Shown: one piece after another, positions 22,360-64,000 of the stretch
How the letters are laid out: every line of letters starts with the position of its first letter
Numbering within the stretch: position 1 is the first letter of the stretch
NCBI RefSeq assembly: GCF_003945595.2
Contig: NW_024104505.1
Coordinates: forward strand, 1 to 64,000
Direction: 5' to 3'
Length of the DNA: 64,000 bases
Origin: Pipra filicauda
Lineage: Eukaryota > Chordata > Aves > Passeriformes > Pipridae
The notes under the pieces: model-generated
Seen by the model: the letters and a program-made list of their open reading frames with translations, nothing else
Told to the model about the DNA's origin: nothing
The model's database searches: none
Program-made: the position numbers and the translations under genes

Positions 22360-25295
22360 ATATTTCTAATATAATTGACTGAAATAACAGTATTATAGGA
22401 AATGGTTCTGCCCAGGTGCAATATAATATGAAAAACCTATATCTTTCATAAAATAAATCACAAACTCTTCAGCAGGAAAACTGTGAAAGTTCCTGCAAAA
22501 GAATAAAAAAATGATGCTCTCACTGATACAGATCTGGCATTGAAGTAGCAGACCATGGCAGTCCACTAAAGTCTGCATCCTTGTGTGTGACAAGACTGGG
22601 AACGATTGTCTCCAGATTTTCTTCTGCTGCTGGCAGGCAGGGTCTCATGGAGCAAAGCAGCTACAATTTGGGTGGAAGAAGAATTAAGGCTTGCCATAGC
22701 TTGTGGTGAAAAAGAACCCCTCAAAACTTTTTCAAGTGGTTTTAACCAACACAGTATTGCCTTCAGAGAGAGACTGCGTTTTTTAAAGCCCTTGAGCATT
22801 TGAGAGAGAGACTCTAAACATGAACCACTGGTCTTTTACCTAAACCTTCCTATGGGACACAAAAAGAGTACACAAAACTCCCAAAAGCAACATTAGCACT
22901 GGAGGAAGGGAGGAGAGCAGGGAGCATCAGCAGGTGAGACCTGAATCTTGTAATTGAGGAAAATGGCCTAGACAAAGAAAGGAAAAAGTATGTCAGAGAA
23001 AGATAGGAAGAAAACCCAAAAGCTTCAATAGCCTTGACTTAATGGTGAACTTATCCTTCTGTTTGGTAAGGCTGAACACATTGAATATTATATAGAGCAA
23101 ATGATAAATATAAGTGGAAATTTTTTTCCTCCCTGGGAAGCCTATATCTTCAGTAGATTTATGTTGCTACTCAATATGTTTAACCCAGAAACAGACAGTT
23201 TCTCTGTAACATGCCTAATGATCTTTGTGTAAATACCACTAAGCAACAAAGAGAGTGTAGAGTTATTAATATGCAATCCAGTTCACAGCTGAACACACCT
23301 GTAAGATAAATTTAGCTTTGTTACTGCAAATTCTCAAGGAGTCATCTAGCTTTAATGTAACAAAGGTGCATTTCTCTTCTTTCTCATGTATTAGAGAAAG
23401 ATTTCTTTCTCTTCCCCTAAATAGGGACATGAAATGCTGAAAGCATTGCAAAAGCAGAAACCTCAGAAACAGTGCAGATTTCACAGAGGGCATTTTCAGT
23501 CAGCTCTCTCCTCAGTTTGCCAGATGCAACCATCCCAGTGTGCAGAGTCTGAGTGCCAGTCAGTTGGTTGTCCTCAGCATGTAAATTGCCTGCGTGGTAG
23601 TTTCAACACACTCCTCTAAATTTCTCTGTCTGAGTTTCACTTTCGATTCCTAAGGTGGTTATTTCAATTCACAGGCCAAAATCCATCAGATCCCTTTCAT
23701 CTTCTGAAGCTTCACCCACATACTCCCCACAAACTCAGGAACACAGAATTTGTCTGCCTCTTTCTATTTCCTGACTGTACCAGAGACTGTTCTATGTACT
23801 TGTTTATTTAGGAACAATTCAGAATATGTAGCTTTGTACTACAAGCTAATTTTTATAATGATGATCCCAACTAATTTCCTGTTATCAGTACACACTGATG
23901 TCTTAGGGACATGACCAAGTTCCCAGTGCCCAGTGAATCCCAGCATGTCATTTGAGCTGTGATAAGGGTTTTGTATGGATGCTGTCAGGCTGTTGAAAAA
24001 AATGAGCTGACATGTAATAGCTATACCACCAGTGAAAGAAAGCAAAGCTGAATGTGTCTTGCCTTGTGTTTGCCAAGGAGTTTGGATATGCTGGAGTAAC
24101 TTTCTGCATCTCAGCTGTTACTTAGCTCCTCAGTAGCTCAGTTGTGCATTTTGATCTCAGAGCTGCTTTTATTTCAACAGAAAAATGAACAGGGGACTGA
24201 AACAGGAGAATTCTCCAATCAGATCAGGAAGAGCACGAAGAGCCCACACAAACTCTCTTATCTTCACTAGTATTCTGCTCTCTCACGCTTCCCTGTCACA
24301 AACATCCCCGGAGCTTTATCTTCTCTCAAAACACGTCCAGCCAGTTTCCAACTCTCTCCGCAAGATTTGCTGCAGAAGCCCCTGGCCTTGCAAGCTCCTT
24401 TTCATTACCCTTAAATCTGTGACTTCCTTAGGACCACCACTGAGCCACCATCAGTGTCTGAAGAAGATTGTAAGAACTGATTTTCCCTTAAGCCACAATG
24501 CCCACACATGCCCAGACTCTAGGAGCTGCCTTTTCCAAGCAGAGAAATAAGACTAAGGAGAAACCACTCCAAGTGTGAACTTTTTGTCTCATAGACTCTA
24601 CCTCCACAAATATAACAAGAGCTTTAGTCCTCTCCAGTGAAAGTCTGAGATGCTGGTAACACATGGGCTATTTCTGAACTGGTACTTCTTGATACTGAGC
24701 TGTGCAGTACTGTTTTCTCTTACATGCCTTGTAAATCAGGCACAAAACATTTCTGGTTCCTCTCGTGCCATGGTTCAGTTTGAAGGCTTACTCCAAATCA
24801 TTGTAGTATACATGTGTTTTTCCATGTATTGTTGTTCTGAGCCTTATTTTTTTTCACTGCAGACCAAGTCCAGTTTCTCTTCCATAGCCCTGACTGCCAC
24901 TTCCAGCATCAGCCTATCATTTCTCCGTTGTTTGCATATCTGCTTATTAAAGTGGCCTACATCTCCTTCTAGGGAGTGGGCGGCAGATGGTCCGTAGGTG
25001 ATCTGGCATCTCAAAATGCTGCCTGAGTGACTTGTGGGTCACAGAAGTGGGAAATACTGGTAGCTGCATAACCAGTGTGCAGCTGAGCTCCCTGGGGAGC
25101 ACCCTGCTTGTTTGTGTCAACAACTTTGGGCCAACCTGAGCTGGCAGGGTAACATGCAGAAAGTGGGTCAGGCAGCTTACCTTGACAGCAATAAGAGCAC
25201 TTGTTTGGGAGCTGCTAGGATCAGCGGGGCAGCTACACCAGCCTACTCCATTAGCATTGCTGCCTCAGTGGGAGAAGTTGGTCAATTCACTGGAG
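22360..25295. other. Gene-free stretch between two CR1 copies
   Basis: No gene, RNA or clear repeat is recognised. Open frames of 60-120 codons, such as 24185-24550, have no motif and no supporting splice pattern. Confidence 0.55.
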
Positions 25296-25299
25296 GAGC

Positions 25300-25684
25300 A
25301 CGATGATGGCTGGTGCTGGAGCACTTGTTCCATGAGGAGAGGTTGGGGGAAGCGGGATGTTCAGCCTGGAGAAGAGCCAGCTTTGGAGGAGATTATCAAA
25401 AGACAGAGTTAGGCTCTTCATACAGGTGTAAAGTGGGAGGACAAGAGGCAAAAGGCACAATCTGGATCAAGGGAAGTTAAGGCTAGGTAAAAAGAAACTT
25501 TCACCACCATGACAGTCAGGCAGAACAGGCTTCCCAGAGAGGTCATGCAGTCTGTCTGTGGGGGTTTTTAAGACTAATATAAAGCCCTGAGAGACCTGGT
25601 CTGAGATCACAGATGAGCTTGCTTTAAGCAAGAGGTTAAACTAGAGGCCTCCTGTGGTCCCTTCAAGCCAGTGAGTCTGTGATT
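25300..25684 (+). mobile_element. Old, diverged CR1 LINE 3'-end fragment
   Basis: The sequence follows the CR1 3' region in sense orientation: GGTGCTGGAGCACTTGTTCC, then TGTTCAGCCTGGAGAAGAG, then CAGAACAGGCTTCCCAGAGAGGT, ending near AGTCTGTGATT. It is more diverged than the copies at 21.8 and 51.4 kb, so it is probably an older insertion. Confidence 0.8.
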
Positions 25685-25689
25685 AAGAA

Positions 25690-28600
25690 TCAATCTGTTT
25701 TTAACAAATCCTGCCCAAATCCCAGGTTGCAAAGGGCAGTCACAGCTGGGAGTTCACATTATGGAATGCCATCCCAATCTTTGTGATACAGACAGAAAAA
25801 TTCAACCAATTTTGACCAATCCATAGTCAATACAGACAAATTTCACACCACACAACAAGTCAAGCAGTTGAGGGATTAAGACTTAAATTTGAAGGGTAGC
25901 AGCTGTGTAAGTATCCTTCCTTTATTTTCTCTTTCAGAGGGCTCGAGTCTCTAACCTCTTGTGCTATCTCTGTGAGAGCAGGGAACAGCCAACATAGCTA
26001 GCTTACGCTGCCAGCCAGCAGGCAGCTTCCCTGTGCACCTATCAGAGACTGTCCCCTACAAAGTGTGCACTCAGTCCCTGCAGTGCTTGCTCCTGCTGTG
26101 TCACTCTGTCCTTCCCTCCTCGTTTGGTCTTCCCATCCCTCTTCCCTCGGTGGCAAGATTACAGAGGCAGTGTCCTGTTGCTGGTGTGCCCTTGTCTGAG
26201 GTTTCTGCTTGACTTTTTTTTTCTCTGCTCAGCTCTTCTCTTTGCTCTGGTAAGTTAGATGAATAGCTTCCTTACAGTCACTGCTTGGTGGCATGGTGCA
26301 AGGGCTTTAATGTGAGTACTTCCCTTTTGGATTGTCAGCACACATTTTCTAGGAATAGCCTTAAAAGCCTGGGCACCATGTGACACCTGAGGAAAATGGG
26401 CAAGTATCTAGGGTTGTTGGTGAAAGTAAGAAATGCTTCTTTTAAGAGTGATCAAAAAATTTTGAGATTATTTTGGTAGAGCTTGCCTTGAAGTGAGACA
26501 AGGGGCCATGGCTGGTTTGCTACAACAGTAAGTGATCGAGACGCAGGTGCTGAACGTGAGGTGAGGCAGGGGGCTTCAGAAAGTCTCTGAGTCTGCTTCT
26601 GAGCCTGTATGGAAACCTGCCATGAAACCTCCAAACTTTTGTTCGGTTTTGTACTAGAAAATTGTGTATAAATCATAAAGCTATTCAAATGTAGCATGTA
26701 GCTGGCTTTATCATCACTTTCTGAAGTAATACATAGGGTGGTGTCTAGACTATAAAAAGGTACTTGTATTTTTCTAGAGAGTAATTGGAGCTACAGTAGT
26801 GTGGGCCATTCCAGAGTTTAATGTTTTCTGCTTTGACATGTTACTGTAGTTCAATCTAGTGTTATGTCAAGGTAAGAATTCTGATTTTATCAACATATGT
26901 TCACTGCAAATATACAAGTGTATGCAAAGCTTTGCTTTAGAGAATTGTGTGCATATGTGAATTTTGAGCATAAAGTGCTGAGTACCCATCCCATTACCCA
27001 TTTTAGAAATGCTTAAAATAGCTCCTGGCTGCAGAGCAGGTGCCATGTGTCCTTCTGCTGGATACATGAGGAGGCAAAAGCTAAATATAGAACAGTTTGT
27101 AAAACCTCTAGAAGTTCAAGCTGCAAGAATGAAAGGGGGAAACAAATTCCATGAAAAGGAAGGGGAAGCACACTGTCTAACAAAGATAAACAAAACTCTG
27201 TGACAGTCTTTAAGACAACCTGCAAGAAAAGCTAAGAAGAAAACATTTAATTTTTGCTTTATTCATGCCAGGAGTGTGCCTGGGCAGCAGTGTTGGCTCC
27301 AGCAGTGCGAGGTGGGCTGGTGCAGCCCAGCATGGGAACAGCTGCCCCAGCAGCAGAGGGATGGCTGTTGCAGCTCTGCTAAATCAGTCATTGACTCTTG
27401 CCTATTGACCTTTTACTTTGGAAATACCGGCTGTTGTCAAAGCGCAGTGAAGGCAAGTTGTGCTGCAAATGTGAAATATTAAGGGATATAATCAGAGACA
27501 AACAAACTCAGCATGTAACAAGACTGATCTGAGCAGCACACCTTTTGCTGTTGCCTCTGAGTGCAGCTGCAGCTGTGTTGTGTGCTTAGCTATTCTGAGA
27601 GCTCCATTGCTCTCCTGGGTTTTCCCAAGTTTTTAAAAGAGGAAGGAGGAGAATGCAGAAGGGTCTTTCTCACAGAGGTGAGGCAGCAACACCCTCTGGC
27701 TCTTGAGGGTATTTCCCATTGGAGAAGAGGAGGGCCACAGTGACTATCTGTAGAAGCAGCAACCACAAGTGTCTGGGGTCAAGTTTCCATCCAAAGCACC
27801 AGGGCCAAGAAAGGTGCTGATCTCAGAGCTGTGGAACAGGTCCAGAATTTGGGAACGCAGGAGGAAAAGAATAAACAAGATGCAATCGTCAGACTCACTC
27901 AGATAACTGGTCAGTCCTCCCCTTTGCCATAAAACAGGATAAGGCTGTGTTGGAAATTTAGGTACCTGGAGGCAACAGTAATGGTAGTAGGAGTTGCAAA
28001 ACTCACGAGGTGGGTAGTCTAAAATTAGGCAAGTCTGAGAAACCAAAGAATTCCTCTTCTGGACTCAGTCACCTAATTTTTAGGCATTACTGTGTCTAAG
28101 ATAGTATATAATGTAAACACTTTGGGTCTTGGTGAAATTGGCACTGAAAGACTTTTATGACCTGATAAGGCAGAATTCCTTATCTGCATCAAGCTTAAAC
28201 AGGCTGGAGCATGAGGAGAACCAGGGCCAAATGCAGTAAAATCTCCCAGCATCAAAGGCTGTAAGCAGGCAACTATCAGTGGATGAGAGCTGCCCTGTCT
28301 CCCTCAAAATAAACTCCATGAAGCTGTGGAAGTTGTTGTGCAAAAGAAGGTACAGAAGTCTTCACAGGCATTGTGTTTGTGCTGGAAAGAATTTATCAGA
28401 CCTCTGGTTTAGCCTGAAGAAGAACAAAGTAAAACATTTGGATATTTATTTGTGTGAGTAAATACAATCTCTGGTATGACCCAGCAGGTGGGCATCCTTG
28501 GGTTAAAGGTTCATTGCTGGATGTTTATGGGGTTCCTGCCTGCTTACTGTTCTGGGCTTGTGGACAGGACCTCAGAGGATGCACATTGCTATGGTTTCAG

Positions 28601-31131
28601 AGACTGATTATAACTAATCTCCTTCTAGCTAGGAATGTATGTTAGGGATGACTTCCTGCAAGGCCAGCTTGTAAACATCTTGATTCTAACAATCCAGTTT
28701 CTCTTTCATTCACCCATGCTTTTCCCTTATTACTGAGCTACACCATGCATAGGTCGATTGTTGATTTAAAGCCTACTGTATTTGCAGGCATACTTTGTGT
28801 TTAATATAAGAGGAAACTTTAGCCAGACAGTGCTGGTCCGTGAGAGATGAAGCTGGGAGTTGGGAGGCACCTAAGGGAGAAAGTTGAGGTGTGATGAGAA
28901 CATCAGTTTGTGCCTTCTTACAAAGAGAGGGAGATAGTCAGAAGAGAAGTTCATGTTTGGAAATGGAACATTTTGCAATCCTGTTCTCCTTCTGTGATGA
29001 ACATATTAAAAAAACAGAGAGTTTTGTTCTGCCTAAACAAGAGTTGGTGATCTTGGGTTTTCTAGCTGATTGATTCCAACTGCCAATTAGCTCAAATTAA
29101 TGATTACAATTGTAAACACTAGACTGAACATGTCAGAGATAAACACATACTTTGTGGAGCTTCTAGCTCATTTACAATACTCTCAGTGACCATGAATTAT
29201 TTGGCAATCAATTAGCCCTAGTTAAAAAAAAGATCATAAACTGTAGGCTAATATTCATGCTATCTGGAATTATTTACCTAAATTGCATACATAAGGTCTT
29301 ATGTTTCAGTGTAAGTTAAACTCAATATGACATCAAATCAGACAGATATAATTTGACAATCATTTTGCAGTGATATCATGACAATGCCACAAGGAGGACA
29401 GAATGGAATGCAACTGTCTGAAGGGTCTGTGAAACAAGGTCCAGACAACTGCCTAAGCCATTTCTTCTGGCAAGTTGTACCTATGGGAGGACTGCAGGGG
29501 CATGGATTTATGGCTATGAGTTTTCGAGCACATCCTGAGCCCCAGTCAAAGTTTTCAATTATTTGCTTGAGAGATGATAACTCATTTGACTATCTTATCT
29601 GCAAGCCTAGTCATATAGAAAATCAAATCTTGAAAAACATTGCTTTAGTGATGGCCATCACTGCACTTGCAAACATCACTTTGACTGGGGAGAGTTTAAT
29701 AAAAAACATCAAGTCATTTATTACAATAAATGACATCTCTCTTATCATATACCACCTTTGGCCATGCTAGTTTACAATTTTGAAAGCTGAAGAAATTTAG
29801 ACACTGTAGAAGATATATGTTACAGCCTGCATGAACAGGGAACAAAATGCTTCCCAGTTAGCTCCATGTTTTCAAAGCAAGTTGTCTTTTAAAAAATAAG
29901 AAAGGAACCAAACAAGCTTCTTCCTCTCTTCCTTCCCCACTGGCACCATTGTAAATGATGTCATTAAAGAGAGGAACAAAAATCAGCCTGAAGAAGACCG
30001 AGAAAGGGCTCATGGTTGAAAAGAGTATAGTCTGCAGTCAAGAAGAAGTAGAGGCTAGTTGCAGAGCAAGGCCCACCTGTGCACCCCCTCTGCACTACTT
30101 CTTGAGGGCAACACAGTGGTGCCAGCAGCTCTGCTGGCACTCTGAGAGGGAAGGAGCCTTCTCTACACCGAGTTTTTTAGCTACATGCAGCTTCTGCTGG
30201 CCCACACCTTGCAGAAGCTAGGAGCAGGTGCCTAGGATGCTCTTGCTGACACCCTCATTGCCAGGTTCTGGGTAAACTGGAGCAGGCTCTGAAGAAACAC
30301 AGGTATGTTTGGGACTCTGTATTTGCCTGACTCATTGCAGCTGCTCAGAGACATGAGAAATCAAAAGCTTCCCTTTGCAAACTGGGAATAAATTAGCTGA
30401 AATGCATCCTGGAAAACACCATGGACTATCAAACCATGTTATGTCTGGTTGGTTTTATTTCACTGTGATTTATTCTTATTTTTGTACTTTGTCAAACAAG
30501 ATGTCAATATCATGCAGCAAGTACAAGAGAAGGGTGGTTTAGAGCTGTTTATCTTATTCTTTGCTGTTATTGTGACAGTACCAAACCAGATCTCTTGTAC
30601 ATCAAGCACCATGCTGGGCTTTCCAAGGGCACAGTACAATTTTCAGTGCACCAGTTTCATTTAAAATATTTTTCATGATTATTGACTTAACATGTGCTGA
30701 CAGGGGAAAAATAGGAAATGAAACTAATGCAGCTCTGAAGTGAAGCTGCCTATATCGGTAGCCAGCGTTGCAGGTAAACAGATCAAGAAAAGTAAACGTG
30801 GTAAATGGTGTGCAGGGAGGAAAATGGTATAAGTGACTCAGGTGTCATTTCATCTGTCATTGCTGGCAATGGGAATAGGAGGTTTTCCATTTTCAGGTGA
30901 TAGATTTGGGTAGGTTTTTCTCTTGGAAAGTATATAATTTGCTTTTCTCCTTGCAGGCAAATCACCTTGGTTATTTATTTAAGTGTGATATATTTATCAA
31001 GCCAGAGCTAATGGATGAGATGCCATTCCAAATTTCACACAAAATCACTCACATGCTGGCCAAGCTTTGGGAACAGTTCGATGACTAATTCTGTGTGCTT
31101 TTAAGTCAACCCTCCATTTGTTTGCTGTCAG
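25690..31131. other. Gene-free stretch upstream of the first TXLNB coding exon
   Basis: No exon or repeat is recognised. TATAAAAAGG at 26751-26760 is a good TATA match and an alternative start region for TXLNB, but it has no CpG enrichment. The 130-codon open frame at 29378-29770 has no known motif and is probably chance. Confidence 0.5.
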
Positions 31132-31145
31132 GTACTGCACTAGGA

Positions 31146-59467
<28,322 letters not shown>

Positions 59468-59910
59468 AGACACTGGTGTGTCCAGGCTTGTCTTCTGCAA
59501 ACCAGAGCTCTGCTTTGTCCTCTAAATGGATACCTTTTTTTTTTAAAGAAACAAAAATGTGGATGATAAAACACACTCACATATCTGAAGGCAAATGTAA
59601 TGCACTTCTCTTTGCTACCACTATCCAGTAATAATGAGTCTGCAAATTTTGCAATCCTTCATCTGCTTGAAGTATAATATTTTCTTAATGACAGGAAAAT
59701 ACAATAAAATCACAGGATCTTTTTTTTCCCAGGCATGATGAGTCATCTCATTCAGCAATATAATTTTAAAGTGTTGCAGTTTCATGTTTCAAAACCTATG
59801 GCAATTCACATACATATATTTAAAGACTCATAATTAATTCTATCTATTTGTTTTGACATTGCATAAAAGATGGCCTACTTGGACATACAGTTATTTTAAT
59901 AAATGAGCTG
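59468..59910 (+). other. TXLNB: TXLNB 3'UTR (proximal part)
   Basis: AT-rich sequence follows the stop codon, with AATAAA at 59703-59708 (about 240 bp past the stop) and again at 59898-59903. Either could end the mRNA. A longer 3'UTR is possible and cannot be excluded from sequence. Confidence 0.6.
59703..59708 (+). terminator. TXLNB: Candidate TXLNB polyadenylation signal AATAAA
   Basis: AATAAA followed by the T-rich GATCTTTTTTTTCCC at 59717-59731, a suitable downstream element. An alternative signal is at 59898-59903. Confidence 0.5.
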
Positions 59911-62900
59911 AAAGGAATCTGTAATTACAAAGTAAAATAGTGAAATGATCAAGGTGGTCAGCCATATCCAAGGAGTAGTGCAACAACCAAAGGTGAATTT
60001 TTGTAAGAGGAAATGACCGATCAGCACTGTGGCCTAAACACCCACCAGCTTTCAGCTTTACCTTCCATTGGTCTTTTCTGCTCAGTGTTCTAAAAGAGGT
60101 TTTGTTTTCCACAGAACTACAGGGAAGAGGAGAAGATCTTTTCTAGATTCCCATAAAATAACTAAAAACAACTGAAAAGAAACTTCCAAACTGATGCAAT
60201 TCCTAAGGTAGGGGTCACAACCCCCTTTCTGCATCCAACAGAAAACTGCTACTTTGTCATACTGTTTGGGATCATGAGCCCAACAGTGGGGATCATGGCT
60301 GTTTCCAGCTCACAAATGAGGTCAGAAGTTGGCTGCAGATCCCAGTTTCTAGGCAAGGAGCAGAAAGCAGACTGGAAGACACCAAGATGTATTCCAGAGG
60401 AAAACCCTGAGATCATGCTTCTGAATGGTGGCATCTCTCCCAGTTACAGCCACATGAACCTATTCACCACAGCTTCCTCCTGGCCCTGCTGCATGTGCTG
60501 ATGCTCCTAGGAGAAGGGCAAGGACGCTCACTTGTCACCCTGTTCATTGGAGCAGAGCACAAGTAAATAGCCCAGAAGCAAATAGGTATCAGGAAAGCAG
60601 GAATCCTTTTCACAGACACTCCCAGGCACTGGCTACATTCTTATCCCCTCTCTTGTCTAACCGGCTCTTCCTGCATGCCTGCCAACACACCACTGCTTAT
60701 TAATGTAGCCACCTTGTCAGAAACTGGTTGATTCTAGTGCCAAGAACAGAGATGAGGAAGGAAGGAGAAAAGAGAGGGTACCAACCCAGACAGCTGTACA
60801 TGGTCTCAAGCAAAGAAAGTAAGAAGGCTTTTTGGAAGAAAGTTGAAAAATCCTGTTGGCACATTCCTTGTTTCTCATCTCCTTCTTCTGAATTCAATCT
60901 AGGCCTTTCAGAGTCTGAGTTGGACAGCTTAAGAATTTGAAAAGGGCAATTAAACAAGATGTTCAGAGGCCGGAAAGGGAAATGTTGCAATCAAAGAAAC
61001 TTATGTTTATAGACAAAACCCAAAAAGACCCTGAAGACAAAGTGACTCATTCAAGCCAACGTTGACATACGGGTGAACCGAGAGGAAAGATGTCATCATT
61101 GGCAGACCATGGGAAATAGTGGCCACAGAGCCCTTCTAGCATGCCACCCTCCAAGAGTGGGGTTTGAATCTTTGCTTACTGCCAACATGATCCACACCTT
61201 GGCTCAGTATGTCTGTCTCTGCACTGCCTGGCCCAGCCTTTTCGAGAGCTAACTCTTGGAGTATACCGAGCACGAGTTGCAATAGCCTGTTTGGATATGG
61301 CCTTACGAGCAGCTATTATGGCTACACTTTTCAATTGTGGATGCCTTATGTTAGATAACAAGACCTACAGGATTTATTTCAGGTCTTTAATCACCTGAAA
61401 GTAGATCATTCAAGTCTTAGTTACCTTAAGCTCCTTTTATAAGCAGTGGAGAAGAAAAGGAATCTTTCGAGGACAAGATATTTCACAGTAATATTGGCAT
61501 CCAAGACAGAAGGAATTACTTTCTCTCTGAAGATGCCATGTCTCTTCAGACTGTAGAGCCAGTTTAAGACAACTAGCTTAAATTTAATATGTCTGTGATT
61601 AGGTGTTTAAATTAGGCAACATGAATTCCATCAAATGTTCATATTCAAGACACTAAGTGAATGGCCATCTCTGAAAACCAAGCCAGTTATGTGCCTGTGA
61701 AAATGTTAACCTATAACAAATCCTTGTCCTAAGATAAAAAGTTATACTCATCCAATATACTTTTTTTAGTTTCCATTGACTTAAGTCTGTAGAAATATAG
61801 TTTCCATTACAAGTACAAGTTTTGTTTGTTGTTAGGGTGACTTTTAAAATTAATGCAATTTATATACTTGTTGATGTTTTGGGGTTTTTTTCATTCTTGA
61901 TTTTGTTTGATTCTGCTGCCATTTTAGTAATTACCTGCATGAAACCAACTTTTTTTTCTTTAAATAGGTCCTTCTTTTTCTTCAAATAGCCTTCAGTTGT
62001 TGAAGTTTTCTTATACATTCAAATATTCAATTCAACTTTAAGTTGGCCTTGCAACTTTAAGTTGGTTCCATTTTACACAATCATGGTCACATCTTTAATT
62101 ATGTAATTGTTGCTTTATACCTTCCAACTTCAGCGAGCAGGGAGACAAGGATCCTGCAGATAAAAACTTCCTACATAGTTATGATTTATTCTTACGGCAT
62201 CATTCCTCCTGAATAATTACACAGCCTTCTGGGAAAATCACTCCCACTCCATTCCGCCTTCCTCATTTTTGCCCTTGTCATTCTAAAACTAGAGTCACAT
62301 ACTTGTAATTCCTATTACTGTGTGAGTTTCTACCCACATACCTGTTGCCTCTCTTCTTTAATACCATGTACCAACTGCATTTTATCCCTGCAGTTTCCTC
62401 CTCATTCTCAGCGTGTACACGTAACACTGAAAGCACAGGAGAGTGACCCTCCCAGCTGTTTGTTTCAGGATTTGGCTTCATGTGTTTGCAAGACGGGAGA
62501 AACAAATTGTAGGGAAAATGCTGGCTGATTCGAGGCTGCACAGAGTATTTAGAGTCAAACTATGGGGATGGTTTATGTGTAAACTCATGGTCTATAGAGG
62601 CTGGAGACTCTCAGTAGAGGTGGAAAATCTATACAATTTAACCAAGCACCTGTTCATTGCATCAGACTGGAAGATTAAACCACCATCACAGGTTTCTGTG
62701 TGCTAACCTACTTTCTCTCAAAACACAGAAACCCATGACACTTCTGTGGTCATTTGGAGGCAGTAAGTAGCAGTGAGACGTGTCTTCCCAGTGTTCATCG
62801 CTATCATTACCTGTCATTATCCTACTGATACTGCCAGTCTCATCAGTCCTGGTATGTTCTGTGGTTGCCTCCTTCAGTCTTGCTTTTATTTCACTAAGTT

Positions 62901-64000
62901 GTTCCCATACCACCAGGCACAGATTTGGGGGTGAGGAAAGGTGATGATGGTAGCTATTTCTTCCTTACTAAACCCAGCCATTGCTGCACTGCTTCCAAAT
63001 CAGCAACAGTCTTTATTTGAAAAAGTTGCAAGGAAAGAACAAAAATATTTTCCCTTTCTGTATATCTAACCTTTTGTTGCCTCAAAAATCTGACAGGTCC
63101 CCTGCTGAACATGTAAAATACATCTTTCAATAATCAAGAGTTTTTACATATATGAGAAAATTTTCTTGATGACTGCTAAAATCACATTCATGACACTAAC
63201 ATGACACCTCTCACCTAATTTCTGATCCTGAGGCAGACTACAGAACTGATAAATCCAGTTGATGAGAGATTAGTAAGAAACAGATGATCTGTTTCAGTTT
63301 AACTTTTCCCACAAAACTGAAGTAGATATAGGCATGGAATATACAGTCCAGATGACAGAACTGCAGCAATATTGCAAATGACCCAGAACAGGGACATATG
63401 GTAAAATACAGTGAAACTTTCATTCTAAGCTTCACTATTAATGCCATCTTTAAATTCACTTCGTCAATCACATTGCAATCAACTGCATATGTAGTTTCAT
63501 GCTCAGATTCACACCGCCTCTCTCTTTGCAATGAACATCATTGCACTCATCAGTATTGAATTTAGACTTTTCTTCTTACTTGATCAGGAAACAGCAGCAG
63601 GACTTGTTCTTCATCTGGGCCCACACACTACCCCTGTGTTGCCATTCATGCCAACATCCACCCATGACCTTTGCTGAGACAAGGGGGAAGCACCAGGGAC
63701 AGAGATAACCCTTCCCTCCAGGCAGCCTGCCCAGCAACACAGCACACACCAGTTGGATGAGAGTCAGGAGGACAGGAAGGGCAGACACAGAGAAAGGGTG
63801 TTTGTGCACTGGTGGTCTCCCCTACCCCTGAATTTTTTGCACTCACATCATTACTGCTGTGCAATGCTGTTTTTTCTGCTTGGAAAATACTTATCACACC
63901 CCTGTCAAAGATGCAGGAGGAGACGATGATCGTGGCTGTGGGAGGATAGCGCTGGGCCAGTGCTCAAATCCCAGGGAAACCCAGAAATGCCAACATGCAA
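59911..64000. other. Non-coding stretch downstream of TXLNB
   Basis: No exon, RNA gene or clear transposon is recognised. By synteny HECA should follow, on the opposite strand, but I see no HECA-like coding sequence, so it probably lies beyond the window. A segment at 61168-61400 keeps several CpGs and open frames on both strands (see findings). Confidence 0.5.

Noticed and set aside
29378..29770. 130-codon + frame upstream of TXLNB
   Set aside because: No recognisable motif, no codon signature and no flanking splice signals. The length is compatible with chance in a 64-kb window read in six frames.
31095..31145. Extended TXLNB start (17 extra residues upstream of ATG 31146)
   Set aside because: The upstream codons lie before the splice acceptor at 31131 and so are intronic. 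The ATG at 31146 starts MENDQSP, in line with the family's acidic N-terminus.
63576..63900. HECA coding sequence expected by synteny near the right end
   Set aside because: The minus-strand frames here show no HECA-like sequence that I recognise. The gene probably lies beyond the window.

Overview
The window is vertebrate nuclear DNA, most likely from a bird. Five truncated CR1 LINE 3' ends, a solo-LTR-like relic, AT-rich intergenic DNA broken by two CpG islands, and introns of about 1-6.6 kb support this. The solo-LTR type and the divergence from what I recall of chicken suggest a neoavian, possibly a passerine; that is a weak inference. Two protein-coding genes are recognised, both on the + strand, in the order CITED2 then TXLNB. 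This order and orientation match the human 6q24 block (CITED2-TXLNB-HECA).

Layout: 1 to about 5.9 kb is gene-free sequence upstream of CITED2. From about 5.95 to 7.95 kb a CpG island holds the CITED2 promoter, a non-coding exon 1, a 636-bp 5'UTR intron and the single coding exon (7383-8102, 239 aa). Its 3'UTR runs to about 9.0 kb. A second CpG island (about 11.44-12.01 kb) has TATA/MEF2/CArG-like elements and no recognised protein; it may carry the missing 5'UTR exon of TXLNB or a separate transcript. From 12 to 31.1 kb there is mostly unique non-coding DNA with three CR1 relics and one MIR-like fragment. TXLNB (beta-taxilin, the muscle-derived protein MDP77) is reconstructed as nine coding exons between 31146 and 59467. 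They join in frame to 684 codons. From 59.5 to 64 kb there is the TXLNB 3'UTR and non-coding DNA.

How the genes relate: CITED2 is a nuclear CBP/p300-binding co-regulator that restrains HIF-1. TXLNB is a cytoplasmic coiled-coil protein of striated muscle from a syntaxin-binding family. They are neighbours by conserved synteny, and nothing in the sequence links them functionally.

I found no unknown multi-gene system. The points most worth a second look are a GC-AG intron in TXLNB, a 21-bp minisatellite with 105-bp higher-order periodicity coding the TXLNB C-terminus, a perfect 30-bp palindrome in TXLNB intron 7, a pair of tandem hairpins in intron 4, a splice acceptor fused to a strong donor motif at the CITED2 start codon, the orphan CpG island, and an unidentified CpG-retaining segment at 61.2 kb.
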